A DNA stretch of 63,508 nt from contig LYSW01000019.1 of NCBI GenBank assembly GCA_001657295.1, positions 1 through 63,508 of the forward strand, written 5' to 3'. Shown one piece after another: positions 1 through 9,799 of the stretch. The DNA comes from Oceanicaulis sp. BBD 1991-10. GTDB taxonomy: Bacteria > Pseudomonadota > Alphaproteobacteria > Caulobacterales > Maricaulaceae. How positions within the stretch are numbered: position 1 is the stretch's first letter; every line of letters starts with the position of its first letter. The notes under the pieces are model-generated. The model was given only the letters and a program-made list of their open reading frames with translations. It had not been told where the DNA came from and did not search any database. A program made the position numbers and the translations under genes.

Positions 1-668
1 GCGCGCTGCATGATGAAGCGGTATAAAAGGGTCAGGGCCGTCGCCATGGCCAGCGCGCTGACCGACCACTCGTTAAACAGGCCGGCCGCCGCATCCGCCA
101 TCTCGCTGCCGAGCATCCGCAAGGCCGGCCGGATCAGATTCGGCACGGTGAGGACCACCAGATTGGCGAGCAGCAGCAAGGCGCCGCCAATGAAAACCGC
201 CGCCATGGCCAACAGATTGAAATGAAGAATATTGCGCAGGTCCCCGCGCCGGGCGATTTGATTCAAGCCGGCGATGACCGCTTTCGCGCCTCGCGCGGCC
301 GCAAAAAGCGAGATGAGAAAGGCGATCGCGCCTTGCAAGGTCAATGACACGCGCGAGGCGTCGGCGAGACCGGAGAGCTGCGCGTTGAGAAAACTGTGGG
401 CGCTGGGCGGCAGCACGCCGGTCAGCTGAAGCTGTGTGACCTGCGCCGCAGCGTCTTCCGGTGAGAACAACAGACCATAAACCGAGACGCCGACCAGAAC
501 GGCGGGAAACAGCGCCAGCAATCCGAAGAACCCCGCCCCGCCTGCAAACAGCATGACTTCGCGCGCCATCATCCGGTCAATCGCGCGCACAACGATGCGC
601 AAAGCGATGATGGCGCTCAGCCAGCGCCAAACGGCGTTGAATACGGTCGCGATACGTGCGGCGGGCAT
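1..668 (-). CDS. YihY/BrkB-family inner-membrane protein (C-terminal end cut by window edge)
   Basis: Reading the minus strand from an ATG at 668 gives an open frame of 222 codons that runs off the left edge. The protein is strongly hydrophobic. A basic N-terminus is followed by a membrane segment with the motif FAGGAGFFGLLALFPAVL, typical of the YihY/BrkB (UPF0761) family. Next comes a periplasmic-like stretch, then further membrane segments and the family-like phrase SLFAAARGAKAVIAGLNQI. Family members are usually about 280-320 residues with six membrane spans, so roughly the last third lies outside the window. Their function is unsettled; 'ribonuclease BN' and 'virulence factor' labels are historical. 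No strong ribosome-binding site precedes the ATG, so the exact start is uncertain. Confidence 0.75.
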   Translation of the reverse strand, partial: MPAARIATVFNAVWRWLSAIIALRIVVRAIDRMMAREVMLFAGGAGFFGLLALFPAVLVGVSVYGLLFSPEDAAAQVTQLQLTGVLPPSAHSFLNAQLSGLADASRVSLTLQGAIAFLISLFAAARGAKAVIAGLNQIARRGDLRNILHFNLLAMAAVFIGGALLLLANLVVLTVPNLIRPALRMLGSEMADAAAGLFNEWSVSALAMATALTLLYRFIMQR

Positions 669-845
669 AGACGGGCCGTCAGCAACACCGGCGCATCACG
701 CGCCGGCCGGTTGGAGCCGGCCGACGCGCGCACCCCGGACAGGCCGGAACGCCGCGGCGGCTCGACGGGGACTGACATACGCCGAACACGCCGCTGCGGA
801 AACCATAAGAGTGCATTGCGCCTGAACGGCGCTTGAACCGGCGGG

Positions 846-2006
846 TCAGGCTTCACCGCCGCTGACGACGCCATTACGCTGCAGCTCATTGACCTCAGGC
901 TCACTAAAGCCCCAGGCCCGCAACGTCTCCGCACTGTCCGAACCCGGCGCCGGCGCAGCGCCCTGGATCGCGCCGGGCGTGCGCGAAAAACGCGGCGCGG
1001 GACTCGCCTGACGCACGCCCTCGACCTCTGTGAACGCCGCGCGGGCGGCCATATGGGGGTGGCGCGCCGCCTCGACGGTGTTCAGCACCGGCGCGAAGCA
1101 GACATCACTGCCTTCAAGAAGCTCACACCACTCCGCCCGGCTCTTCGACTTGAAGGTCGCTTCAAAGACCTGGCGCATCTCGGGCCAGCGTGTCGGATCA
1201 TATTGCATCTGCATCGCCGGATGCTCTTTCAAACCGAGCTTCTCGATCAGCAGCGCGAAAAACTCAGCCTCCAGCGGCGCGATGGAGATGAATGCGCCAT
1301 CCGCACATTCGTAGCAGTCGTAAAACGGCGCCCCGCCGTCGAGGAGATTGTCTCCGCGCGGCGCATTCCACATGCCCATGGCCGCCAATTGGTGCACCGC
1401 CGCCATCAGATGGGTCGTCCCATCAACGATCGCCGCATCAACCACCTGGCCCTCGCCCGTCGCCCTGGCGTGATGCAACGCCGCCAGCACGCCGACCGCG
1501 AGATAGAGCGATCCGCCGCCGAAATCGCCGACCACATTGAGCGGCGGGACCGGGCGGTCTTTGGGTCCGATGCCGTCAAGCGCCCCGGTGAGCGCGATAT
1601 AATTCAGGTCATGGCCCGCCGCGTGCGCCAGCGGGCCGTGCTGGCCCCATCCCGTCATGCGGCCATAAACCAGCCGCGGATTGGCTTTCAAGCAGACATC
1701 CGGGCCCAGGCCCAGACGCTCCATCACGCCGGGCCGATACCCCTCCAACAAGATGTCAGCGGACTTTAAGAGATTTAAGCAAAGCTCTAAGGCGCCGTCT
1801 GCTTTCAGATTCACGCCGATGGAACGCCGGCCCCGGGCGAGCACTTCTTCGGCGCCGCCGCCCAAAGCGCCCGGCCGGTCGATCCGGATGACATCCGCTC
1901 CCAAATCGCTGAGCAGCATCGCGCAGAAGGGCGCGGGGCCGAGCCCAACGAATTCGACGACTTTAACGCCGTGCAAAGGGCCTTGTGATTTAGATGCGTC
2001 ATTCAT
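846..2006 (-). CDS. Class III CoA-transferase family protein, probable alpha-methylacyl-CoA racemase
   Basis: A 386-residue protein of the CaiB/BaiF family. Members either move CoA between carboxylic acids or epimerise 2-methylacyl-CoA thioesters. The racemase branch is favoured by VVEFVGLGPAPFCAMLLSDL near the N-terminus, by GHDLNYIALTG with His132, and by VGDFGGGSLYL with Asp161. These two residues align with the catalytic His/Asp pair known from the mycobacterial racemase. The start was placed at the ATG giving MNDASKSQ because the family homology begins about ten residues later; an upstream extension would be low-complexity. It is divergent from the PopA-like gene, with 95 bp between the starts. 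The natural substrate, whether branched fatty acyl-CoA or a bile-acid-like compound, cannot be read from sequence. Confidence 0.83.
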   Translation of the reverse strand: MNDASKSQGPLHGVKVVEFVGLGPAPFCAMLLSDLGADVIRIDRPGALGGGAEEVLARGRRSIGVNLKADGALELCLNLLKSADILLEGYRPGVMERLGLGPDVCLKANPRLVYGRMTGWGQHGPLAHAAGHDLNYIALTGALDGIGPKDRPVPPLNVVGDFGGGSLYLAVGVLAALHHARATGEGQVVDAAIVDGTTHLMAAVHQLAAMGMWNAPRGDNLLDGGAPFYDCYECADGAFISIAPLEAEFFALLIEKLGLKEHPAMQMQYDPTRWPEMRQVFEATFKSKSRAEWCELLEGSDVCFAPVLNTVEAARHPHMAARAAFTEVEGVRQASPAPRFSRTPGAIQGAAPAPGSDSAETLRAWGFSEPEVNELQRNGVVSGGEA

Positions 2007-2101
2007 GGAAGCGGTCCAATAACAGGGCGGAATCGGGGAACAGGGTTGTGACACTGAATATGCGAATCCACAATGCGAGCGGATCGGCCCGCGGGGGGAG
2101 C

Positions 2102-3367
2102 ATGGGGCGCAGCTTTTCCATTCTTGTGGTGAGCGCTGGCGAAGCTGGCGCCGATGAAGCTCAGGCCGGGCTGACCAATCTCGGCTTTCGCGTTCAAACC
2201 CTTGATTTTTCCGAGGCGGCCGCCGCGCCGCCTATCGAGCCTCAAGCCGATGCGGTCGTGTGTTTCGGCCAGGTCGACGCCGGTTTCATGAGCGGCCGTC
2301 CGGTTCTTACGGTCAGCGCGGAGCCGGCCCTTGACCGGCCGTCGCTCCAAGCGCCGGCGCACCCGATACAGATTGCGGCCCGGCTGCGGGCGCTCATTCG
2401 ATTGTCCGTCCTGGAATCCATCGCGCGGCTGCGCGCCGAGGACGCCCATGACGCCGGCGCGCCTCCCGCACCCAACCAGGCAGACGAAGATCCCACGAGC
2501 GTGCTCTATGTCGGCGCGCCTGGACCGGGGTTTTTGCGTCTGCAGCATGCGCTGGGCGCCGCCGAGGTGACCACGGTGGCCGCCTTCACCACTTTCACGG
2601 CGTTCGACTATATGCATGAGCGTGCATTCGACGCTGTCGTGCTCAGCACCGATCCGGGCCCGGATATGGCGCACACCGTCTGCTCGGCGATGCGGCGCAA
2701 CACCCGCCTTTATCACACGCCGGCGATCCTGTTTTCGCGCGGCGACGGGTATGCGCAGGCGGATGAAGCGTTCGCCCGCGGGGCCTCGGACATCGTATCC
2801 GCCGATCTCGCCCCAGATCAGCTGCGTCACCGGATCACCGCGCTGAGCGCCGAGCGCCGCCGGCGCCGGCGCGCCAAGGCGCTGCTTGAAGCGAGCCGCG
2901 GCGCCGCCCTGCTCGACCAGTCAAGTGATCTCTTCGGGCCCGCATTCGGCCAACGGCATCTCGCCAGCCTTCTGGAGAATGCGGCATCCACCGGCCAGCA
3001 GATCAGCCTTATCGGCCTTAAAGCGACAGCGCCTGTCGACGCCGGCGAAGCCTCCACGCTGACGGCGTTGGACCAGTTCGCCGCCATGCTGCGCCACTGC
3101 GTCCGCGCCGAAGACCTCGCCATGCGGACCGCCGCCGATGAATTCGTCATCGCCCTTCCCCAAACGCCGTCCGACCTGGCCGAGGTGGTTTCGGCGCGCG
3201 TTTGCGCGATTGCGGAGTGCACCGCGTATGAAGGCGATCGCCCCTCCGCGCCGTTCCGCTTAAACCTGAACGCCCATGTCATGGAGCCGATCGCCGGCAT
3301 GACGGCGGAAGCGGTCACGGCGAGCGCCTTGTCGCACGCCATGCGGCCGCGCGCGCTGGGCGCATGA
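2102..3367 (+). CDS. PopA-like response regulator with degenerate GGDEF domain (c-di-GMP receptor)
   Basis: A 421-residue protein with two receiver-like regions (about 5-95 and 130-245) followed by a GGDEF-type domain (about 270-420), the architecture of PleD and its paralogue PopA. The catalytic motif is AADEF (344-348) instead of GGDEF, so both glycines that hold GTP are missing and synthesis is unlikely. The inhibitory site RAED (335-338) sits exactly five residues upstream, as in canonical RxxD I-sites, so c-di-GMP binding is likely. The second receiver reads FDAVVLSTDPG, with Ser where the phospho-Asp is expected. In Caulobacter, PopA recruits RcdA/CtrA to the ClpXP protease in response to c-di-GMP; the same role is inferred here. 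The ATG at 2102 has a good GGGGGAG site. It converges on mfd with 3 bp between stops. Confidence 0.75.
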   Translation: MGRSFSILVVSAGEAGADEAQAGLTNLGFRVQTLDFSEAAAAPPIEPQADAVVCFGQVDAGFMSGRPVLTVSAEPALDRPSLQAPAHPIQIAARLRALIRLSVLESIARLRAEDAHDAGAPPAPNQADEDPTSVLYVGAPGPGFLRLQHALGAAEVTTVAAFTTFTAFDYMHERAFDAVVLSTDPGPDMAHTVCSAMRRNTRLYHTPAILFSRGDGYAQADEAFARGASDIVSADLAPDQLRHRITALSAERRRRRRAKALLEASRGAALLDQSSDLFGPAFGQRHLASLLENAASTGQQISLIGLKATAPVDAGEASTLTALDQFAAMLRHCVRAEDLAMRTAADEFVIALPQTPSDLAEVVSARVCAIAECTAYEGDRPSAPFRLNLNAHVMEPIAGMTAEAVTASALSHAMRPRALGA

Positions 3368-3370
3368 GCC

Positions 3371-6300
3371 TTAAGCGGCCGCCTTCCGCCGCATCGCCGC
3401 ATCGACGACCGGCGCCAATAAGCGCTGAACGCCTTTAAGGCGGAACTCTACGTCCGGGAAATCGCCGCGCAGCACCAAGGTGTTGTCGGGGCGCAGCTTG
3501 TAGTCCTGCGGCCGCTTGGTCATCAATTCCACGAGGGCTCCGGGATCCTCGAAGGCGTGGTCGCGGAATGTGGCGACCGCCCCCTTGGGACCAGCGTCGA
3601 TTTTGGAGATGCCGGCGCGCTTGCACATCGCCTTGATCGCCACGACCTGCATCAGGCTTTCGACTTCTTCGGGCAAGGGCCCGAACCGGTCGATCAATTC
3701 CGCCGCGAAGCCTTCGCGCTCGGCCTTTGTTTCAAGGCTCGACAATCGGCGATATAGCGCCATGCGGACATCAAGGTCAGGCACATAGTGGTCGGGGATC
3801 AGCACCGCGGCGCCGACATTGATGGCCGGTGACCAATCATGGGTGTCGTGAGACGTGTCGCCCTGGAGGCTGGCGACCGCCTCTTCCAGCATGGACTGGT
3901 AAAGCTCGACACCGACATCCTTAATATGGCCGGACTGTTCCTCGCCCAACAGATTGCCGCCGCCGCGCAGATCCAGATCATGGCTCGCCAGGGTGAAGCC
4001 CGCGCCCAGGCTATCCAGGGATTGCAGCACCTTCAGCCGTTTGTCCGCGCCGTCGGTGAGCTTCTGATTGGCCGGCGTCGTCAGATAGGCGTAGGCCCGC
4101 GCCTTCGAGCGTCCGACCCGTCCTCGCAGCTGATAAAGCTGAGCCAGGCCGAACCTGTCCGCGCGATGAACGACCAGCGTGTTGGCCGTTGGAATATCGA
4201 TGCCGGACTCAACGATGGTGGTGGAGAGCAGGACATCGTAGCGACCTTCGTAAAAGGCCGTCATGATGTCTTCCAGCTCGCCCGGCGGCATTTGCCCATG
4301 GGCCACGACAAAGCTGACCTCCGGACATTGTTCCTTCAAAAATTCAGTGGTTTCCGCCAAATCCTTGATGCGCGGCACGACAAAGAAGCTTTGACCGCCT
4401 CGATAGCGCTCCCGGAGCAGAGCTTCGCGAACGGTCACCGGATCAAACGGCGTCACATAGGTGCGCACGGCGAGGCGGTCCACGGGCGGCGTCGCGATGA
4501 TCGACAGGTCCCGGATGCCACTCATGGCCAGCTGCAGGGTTCGCGGTATCGGCGTCGCGGTGAGCGTCAGCACATGGACGTCCGACTTCAGCTCCTTCAG
4601 GCGTTCTTTGTGACGCACGCCGAAATGCTGCTCTTCGTCGATGACCAGCAGTCCCAGGCGGTCGAACTTCACCGACTTCGCCAAAAGGGCATGCGTGCCT
4701 ACGACGATGTCCACTTGTCCGTTCGCCAGATCCTTGCGTGTTTGCGCGGCCTCCTTCGCGCCCACCAGGCGGGAGAGCTGGCGCACCTTGACCGGCCAGC
4801 CACGAAATCGTTCCGCGAAGGTGTTGAAATGCTGGCGCGCGAGCAGCGTCGTCGGCGCGATCACCGCGACCTGCTTGCCGGACAGGGCGGTCACAAAGGC
4901 GCCGCGCAGCGCCACCTCCGTCTTGCCGAACCCGACATCGCCGCAGATGAGCCGGTCCATGGGCCGCCCCCGCGCCAGATCGCTGAAGATGTCGTCGATG
5001 GCGTTGAGCTGATCGTCGGTTTCCGCGTAGGGAAAGCGCGCGGCGAATTCGTCATACAGGCCCGACGGAGGTTCGATCACTTCGGCCTGACGGGCGTTGC
5101 GCTGCGCGGCGATCTTGATGAGCTGGTCGGCCATGTCGCGCAGGCGCTTTTTCGCCTTCGCCTTGCGCGCCTGCCAAGCGGCGCCGCCGAGCTTGTCGAG
5201 CTGGGCGACGTCGCTGTCCTGACCGTAGCGCGACAAAAGCTCGATATTCTCGACCGGCAGATAAAGACGCGACTGACCGCCATATTCCAGCTCCAGGCAA
5301 TCATGGGGCGCTTCACCGACCGACAGCGTCTTCAGGCCCAGATACCGGCCCAGCCCGTGATCTGCATGCACGACGAGATCTCCAGGCGACAGCGCGCCGG
5401 CCTCGGTGATGATGTCAGCGGCCTTGCGGCGTTTGCGCGGTCGCGCAAGCCGGTCGCCGAGCACGTCCTGCTCCGAAATAAAGGCGAGGCTTGCGGTCTC
5501 AAAGCCGCGCTCAAGCGGCATGACCACTCGAAGCACGGCGTTGGATTGAAGCCCTTGCGCCTCTTCCCAATTCTCAGCCGCGAGAACCGGAGAAAGACCG
5601 TGTTCCGACAAGACGCCGCCGAACCGCTCCGACGCACCGGCGCTCCAGCTGGCGAACACGACGCGCTTGCCGGACTTGCGCAGCTTCGAAGCATGGCTGG
5701 CGGCGGCGTCAAAGACATTCTGATCCGCCTGGCGCTCGGCGGCGAAAGTCCGCCCCTGCTTGCCGCCCATATCCAGCGTATTGCCGCTGGCTTCCTGAAA
5801 GGCCGTGAAGCGACGCGCAGCGCGCGCTTCAACCGCCGCATCCCAGGCCGTCTCATGAAGGTAAAGCGCGTCCGGCTCCAGCGCCCGGTAGGCGGGAGCG
5901 CCCATCGCGCCGGCGCCGGACTTCGCGGCTTCCTGGCGTGCGTCGAAATAATCGCGAATTTGCTCGAGGCGCTCTTCGCGGGCCTCCAAGGCGAGCGGGT
6001 CCAGCCCGATCAGCGCGCCCTCGCCGACATAATCGAAGACGGTGTCGAGGCGTTCGTGAAACAACGGCAGCCAGTGCTCGGCGCCGTTGGGCCGCGCGCC
6101 GGCGCTGACGCTGTCATAGATCAGATCGCCTGAGCCCGCCGCGCCGAAGCGCTTGAGAAAGCCGGTCCGGAAGCGAGAGATCGCATTGGAGGTCAGGACG
6201 ATCTCGCTGACCGGGGTGAACGCCGCCCGTTTCAATTGCTGGGTCGTGCGCTGGGTCTCCGGATCAAAAGCGCGCACGCTTTCAAGCGTGTCGCCGAAGA

Positions 6301-6859
6301 AATCAAGGCGGACCGGCTCTTCAGCGTCGGCAGGGAACACGTCCACGACCCCGCCCCGAATGGCGTAGTCGCCCCGTTCGGTCACCGTCGCCGCCCGCGC
6401 ATAGCCGTTTTGAGCGAGATGCGCTTTGAGCGCTTCAATGTCCAGCACCGCGCCCGGCGCTGCGGACAAGCCCCCCTCGCCCATCGCCTCGCGCGGCGCG
6501 CATTTTTGCAGCACGCTGGCCGCGCTGGCGATGATCAAAAGCGGCGTCTCGTCGGTTTCAGCCCGAACCGCCAAGCGATGAAGCCCTCCCGCTCGCCGAG
6601 CCGCCGTGCGCGGACTTGGGCTGATGCGGTCATAGGGCTGACAATCCCAGGCCGGCAGATTCATCACCTCGATATCCGGGGCGAAGAAGTTGCAGGCGGC
6701 CTGAAAGGCGCTGGCCCGCGCGGCGTCGGACGTGATGAAGAGGCCGACCCCGCCGCGCGCACGCAACGCGTCGCAGAAGATCAAGGCGTCAAACCCGTCC
6801 GGCGCGCCGGTGACGGTCAGATATCCCGGCTCGCGGGCCAATCGGTCCAGGTCGCTCAC
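3371..6859 (-). CDS. mfd: Transcription-repair coupling factor Mfd
   Basis: A 1162-residue ATP-dependent DNA translocase that removes RNA polymerase stalled at lesions and recruits UvrA. The order is clear: UvrB-like N-terminal homology module ([16 protein letters not shown]), RNA-polymerase interaction domain ([19 protein letters not shown]), superfamily 2 helicase with Walker A ([13 protein letters not shown], about residue 640) and DEEQ box (VIDEEQHFG, about 740), motif [14 protein letters not shown], motif VI ([11 protein letters not shown]), then the C-terminal TRCF domain. Length is normal. The start is placed at GTG 6859 because GAAGGA lies 8 nt upstream; an ATG at 6868 overlaps that site and is less likely. 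It lies downstream of gatB in the same direction, with about 130 bp between them. The expected neighbours sdhE and recG are not here. Confidence 0.97.
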   Translation of the reverse strand: MSDLDRLAREPGYLTVTGAPDGFDALIFCDALRARGGVGLFITSDAARASAFQAACNFFAPDIEVMNLPAWDCQPYDRISPSPRTAARRAGGLHRLAVRAETDETPLLIIASAASVLQKCAPREAMGEGGLSAAPGAVLDIEALKAHLAQNGYARAATVTERGDYAIRGGVVDVFPADAEEPVRLDFFGDTLESVRAFDPETQRTTQQLKRAAFTPVSEIVLTSNAISRFRTGFLKRFGAAGSGDLIYDSVSAGARPNGAEHWLPLFHERLDTVFDYVGEGALIGLDPLALEAREERLEQIRDYFDARQEAAKSGAGAMGAPAYRALEPDALYLHETAWDAAVEARAARRFTAFQEASGNTLDMGGKQGRTFAAERQADQNVFDAAASHASKLRKSGKRVVFASWSAGASERFGGVLSEHGLSPVLAAENWEEAQGLQSNAVLRVVMPLERGFETASLAFISEQDVLGDRLARPRKRRKAADIITEAGALSPGDLVVHADHGLGRYLGLKTLSVGEAPHDCLELEYGGQSRLYLPVENIELLSRYGQDSDVAQLDKLGGAAWQARKAKAKKRLRDMADQLIKIAAQRNARQAEVIEPPSGLYDEFAARFPYAETDDQLNAIDDIFSDLARGRPMDRLICGDVGFGKTEVALRGAFVTALSGKQVAVIAPTTLLARQHFNTFAERFRGWPVKVRQLSRLVGAKEAAQTRKDLANGQVDIVVGTHALLAKSVKFDRLGLLVIDEEQHFGVRHKERLKELKSDVHVLTLTATPIPRTLQLAMSGIRDLSIIATPPVDRLAVRTYVTPFDPVTVREALLRERYRGGQSFFVVPRIKDLAETTEFLKEQCPEVSFVVAHGQMPPGELEDIMTAFYEGRYDVLLSTTIVESGIDIPTANTLVVHRADRFGLAQLYQLRGRVGRSKARAYAYLTTPANQKLTDGADKRLKVLQSLDSLGAGFTLASHDLDLRGGGNLLGEEQSGHIKDVGVELYQSMLEEAVASLQGDTSHDTHDWSPAINVGAAVLIPDHYVPDLDVRMALYRRLSSLETKAEREGFAAELIDRFGPLPEEVESLMQVVAIKAMCKRAGISKIDAGPKGAVATFRDHAFEDPGALVELMTKRPQDYKLRPDNTLVLRGDFPDVEFRLKGVQRLLAPVVDAAMRRKAAA

Positions 6860-6987
6860 TGAGCACATCCTTCAACGCAAGGCGCCCGCACGCCGAAATT
6901 CAGCGTCGGGGCAAAAAGACAGGGTCCGCGCCAGGCCAGGCCGTCGGCGATGACGCGGATATAGGTTCCGTCAGCGCAGATGTCCGC

Positions 6988-8493
6988 CTAGCCGAGCAGT
7001 TTCTTGCGCAGGATTTCGTTGACGGCCTGCGGGTTCGCCTTGCCCTGCATGGCTTTCATCACCTGACCGACAAACCATCCCATGGCTTTGGGCTTGTCCT
7101 TCACCTGGGCCGCCTGATCGGGATTGGCCGCGATCAAATCGTCGATGACTTTCTCGATCGCGCCGGTGTCGGTGACCTGTTTAAGCCCGCGCGCCTCTAC
7201 GATCGCGGCCGGATCACCGCCTTCCGACCAGAGAATCTCGAAGACATCTTTGGCGATCTTGCCGGAAATCGTGCCGTCCTTGATAAGGCCGACCAAAGCG
7301 CCGAGCTGATCGGCGCTGACCGGACTATCGGTGATCGTAAGGCTTTCCTTGTTGAGACGGCCGAACAGCTCGTTATTCACCCAGTTGGCGGCGAGCTTGG
7401 CGTCGCGCCCCTCGATGACCGCCTCGAAATAGTCGGCCCGGTCCTTGTCCGCCGCGAGCACCGAGGCGTCGTATTCCGACAGGCCCAGGTCTTCGACAAA
7501 GCGCTTGCGCTTCTGCGCCGGCAATTCGGGCAGGTTGGCGCGAATCTCTTCGATCCATGCGGGGTCCAGTTCCAGCGGCAGCAGATCAGGGTCCGGGAAA
7601 TAGCGATAGTCATGCGCTTCCTCCTTGGAGCGCATGGAACGGGTCACGCCGGTGTTGGCGTCGAACAAGCGGGTCTCCTGGTGGATCTCCCCGCCGTCCT
7701 CGATGATGTCGATCTGACGCTTCGCCTCATACTCGATCGCCTGCATGATGAAGCGCAGCGAGTTTACATTCTTGATCTCGCACCGGGTCCCCAGATGAGA
7801 GAAGTCGCCGGTCTCGATATATTTCTCATACTGACCGGGGCGGCAGACTGAGACATTCACGTCAGCGCGCATCTGTCCCTTTTCCATGTCGCCGCCGCAC
7901 GTGTCGAGATAACGCACAATGGTGCGCAGCGTCCGGACATAAGCCGCCGCATCGGCAGGGGTGCGCACGTGCGGCCGGGACACGATCTCCATCAATGCGA
8001 CACCGGATCGATTAAGGTCGACATAGGTGGCGTTGGGATCGAGATCATGGATCGATTTGCCCGCATCCTGCTCCAGATGCAGGCGCTCGATGCCGACGGT
8101 GAATCGCGTGCCGTCATCGCGCTCGCACTCGATCTCGCCCTCGCCGACGATCGGGTGCTTATACTGGCTGATCTGATAGCCTTGGGGCAGATCCGGATAG
8201 AAGTAATTTTTCCGGTCAAAGCGAGAATGCGCGTTGATCTCGGCGTTGAGCCCGAGCCCGGTGCGCACCGCCTGCTCCACGCAGCGCTGATTGATCACCG
8301 GCAGCATGCCCGGCATGCCCGCGTCGATCAGGCTGACCTGCGTATTGGGCTCGGCCCCGAACGCGGTCGCGGCGCCGGAGAACAGCTTGGCGTTGGATTT
8401 GACCTGGGCGTGAACTTCCAGGCCCACGACGATCTCCCAATCGCCGGTCGCGCCGGGAATGACATAGCTGTGGTCGGTGGTGTCGAGGGGCAT
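6988..8493 (-). CDS. gatB: Asp-tRNA(Asn)/Glu-tRNA(Gln) amidotransferase subunit B
   Basis: GatB is the tRNA-binding, kinase-like subunit of GatCAB, which converts misacylated Glu-tRNA(Gln) (and Asp-tRNA(Asn)) to the correct amide form. The 501-residue protein opens with the diagnostic [20 protein letters not shown], continues with [15 protein letters not shown], and ends in the GatB/YqeY tail domain ([19 protein letters not shown]). The start MPLDTTDH is chosen because the family begins shortly before this region; a longer reading from 8544 would add 17 unconserved residues. gatA and gatC are not in the window, so the operon is split. A GluRS (gltX) with KLSKR lies at 42.8 kb and may supply misacylated substrate; that link is inference. 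Confidence 0.96.
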   Translation of the reverse strand: MPLDTTDHSYVIPGATGDWEIVVGLEVHAQVKSNAKLFSGAATAFGAEPNTQVSLIDAGMPGMLPVINQRCVEQAVRTGLGLNAEINAHSRFDRKNYFYPDLPQGYQISQYKHPIVGEGEIECERDDGTRFTVGIERLHLEQDAGKSIHDLDPNATYVDLNRSGVALMEIVSRPHVRTPADAAAYVRTLRTIVRYLDTCGGDMEKGQMRADVNVSVCRPGQYEKYIETGDFSHLGTRCEIKNVNSLRFIMQAIEYEAKRQIDIIEDGGEIHQETRLFDANTGVTRSMRSKEEAHDYRYFPDPDLLPLELDPAWIEEIRANLPELPAQKRKRFVEDLGLSEYDASVLAADKDRADYFEAVIEGRDAKLAANWVNNELFGRLNKESLTITDSPVSADQLGALVGLIKDGTISGKIAKDVFEILWSEGGDPAAIVEARGLKQVTDTGAIEKVIDDLIAANPDQAAQVKDKPKAMGWFVGQVMKAMQGKANPQAVNEILRKKLLG

Positions 8494-8575
8494 GGCGAGG
8501 TCTCTGCGCAGGACGGGTTTTAGCCGTTCTTCTTTGCCCTGCATCCCGATCAGGTCAAGCGCGGCGCGCTGAAGC

Positions 8576-9559
8576 TCACGGGGTCAGGAGCACCGCGCCG
8601 ATCTTGCCGCCGGCTTCGACGCATTCATGCGCCGCCGGCGCTTCAGCCAGATCAAAGGTCTTGTGAATGACCGGCCGCAGGGCGCCGTCGGCAAGCGCGC
8701 GATTAATATCGTGTACCGCGCCGGCGCGGTGTTCGGGACGGATCAAGTAGACGAAGATCGTCTCGATCCGGATATTCTTGAACATCAACTCATAGAAGGG
8801 CAGCTCAGGGGTCCGCTCGCCTTCAGAGCCATAGCTTGCAATGACGCCATGGGGCTTGAGCAGCTCCAGCGCATCTTTGAGATTGCCGCCGAACTCCACC
8901 TCGACGATATGGTCCACGCCCACGCCCTCGGTGAGCGCTTCAATGGCCTCCACGACATTCTGCCGGCGATAGTTGATCACTTCGTCGGCGCCGGCGGCGA
9001 GCGCCGCTTCCGCCTTTTCTGGCGAGGATATGGTGGCGATGACCTGCGCCGCGCCAGCCCATTTCGCCAGCTGAATCGCCATAAGTCCGACAGCGCCCGC
9101 GCCGCCGGTGATCAGCACGGTCTTGCCGGTCACGGGTCCGTCGCAGAAGAGGGCCCGATGCGCCGTGATCGCCGGCACGCCCAGGCAGGCTCCGGCCTCA
9201 AATCCGGCTTCATCGGGCAGGCGCGCGGCGAATTGCGCCGGCGTCACGCAGACTTCCGCGCACGTCCCGTGCGCCCGCTTGAACGCCGCGTTAAACAGCC
9301 AGACGCGCTCGCCGATGCGCGAGGGATCGACCCCCTCGCCCACGGCTTTGATGACGCCCGAGCCATCCGAATGCGGGATTTGGCGCGCCATGGTCATCGG
9401 ACCACGAACGCCCGCGCGTTGTTTGACGTCAGAAGGGTTTACGCCGGAGGCTTTGACATAGACGGCCACCTCGCCGGGGCCCGGAGCAGGATCGTCCATT
9501 TCGCCGAGGGTCAGAACGTCCCTGGCTGCGCCCTGGTCGGAATACCAGATCGCGCGCAT
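8576..9559 (-). CDS. NADPH:quinone reductase-like MDR-family oxidoreductase
   Basis: A 327-residue medium-chain dehydrogenase/reductase of the zeta-crystallin/quinone oxidoreductase type. The N-terminal catalytic GroES-like domain carries [20 protein letters not shown] and [15 protein letters not shown]. The Rossmann domain has the nucleotide motif [20 protein letters not shown] (about residue 145). The zinc-binding Cys/Glu/Cys ligands of alcohol dehydrogenases are absent, which supports the zinc-independent quinone reductase branch. The substrate is unknown. Its ATG follows directly after the stop of the small membrane protein, with no intervening base, so the two are probably co-translated. 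gatB begins 82 bp downstream. Confidence 0.85.
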   Translation of the reverse strand: MRAIWYSDQGAARDVLTLGEMDDPAPGPGEVAVYVKASGVNPSDVKQRAGVRGPMTMARQIPHSDGSGVIKAVGEGVDPSRIGERVWLFNAAFKRAHGTCAEVCVTPAQFAARLPDEAGFEAGACLGVPAITAHRALFCDGPVTGKTVLITGGAGAVGLMAIQLAKWAGAAQVIATISSPEKAEAALAAGADEVINYRRQNVVEAIEALTEGVGVDHIVEVEFGGNLKDALELLKPHGVIASYGSEGERTPELPFYELMFKNIRIETIFVYLIRPEHRAGAVHDINRALADGALRPVIHKTFDLAEAPAAHECVEAGGKIGAVLLTP

Positions 9560-9796
9560 CTATGAATCCGCCTGATCGCGCGGCGCCTCGCCGCTGTCCT
9601 TGGCGGCCGCCTCGTCGATCATCGCCTTCAGGCGTGAGAACAGGATGACGTTGAGGACGCCGACAACACCGACCACCAGAATCGTGATTCCAAGCGCGAG
9701 ATTGAGCCCGCTTTCGCCAAGGCGGCCGGACGCCAGCACGGCGCCGAAAATGGCGATCAGACCGAAGGCGGGAATGAGCAGGCGTGAATGCTGCAT
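9560..9796 (-). CDS. Small two-helix membrane protein
   Basis: A 78-residue protein with two predicted membrane spans (about residues 6-22 and 32-53) joined by a short loop, then a charged C-terminal tail rich in Glu, Asp and Lys. No family is recognised. It sits 3 bp downstream of typA and abuts the quinone-reductase-like gene, so it is likely part of a typA-initiated transcript. The reading frame uses the same GC-rich codon bias as its neighbours and has close operon spacing, which supports it being real. A role cannot be assigned. Confidence 0.7.
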   Translation of the reverse strand: MQHSRLLIPAFGLIAIFGAVLASGRLGESGLNLALGITILVVGVVGVLNVILFSRLKAMIDEAAAKDSGEAPRDQADS

Positions 9797-9799
9797 CGA

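Noticed and set aside
553-825. Short plus-strand frame between the YihY-like gene and the racemase
   Set aside because: Overlaps the YihY-like coding region in antisense and is Arg/Ala-rich without a start signal.
3839-6133. Very long plus-strand open frame inside mfd
   Set aside because: It is exactly antisense to conserved mfd, translates to Arg/His/Gln-rich sequence with no family resemblance, and is a by-product of GC-rich codon bias.
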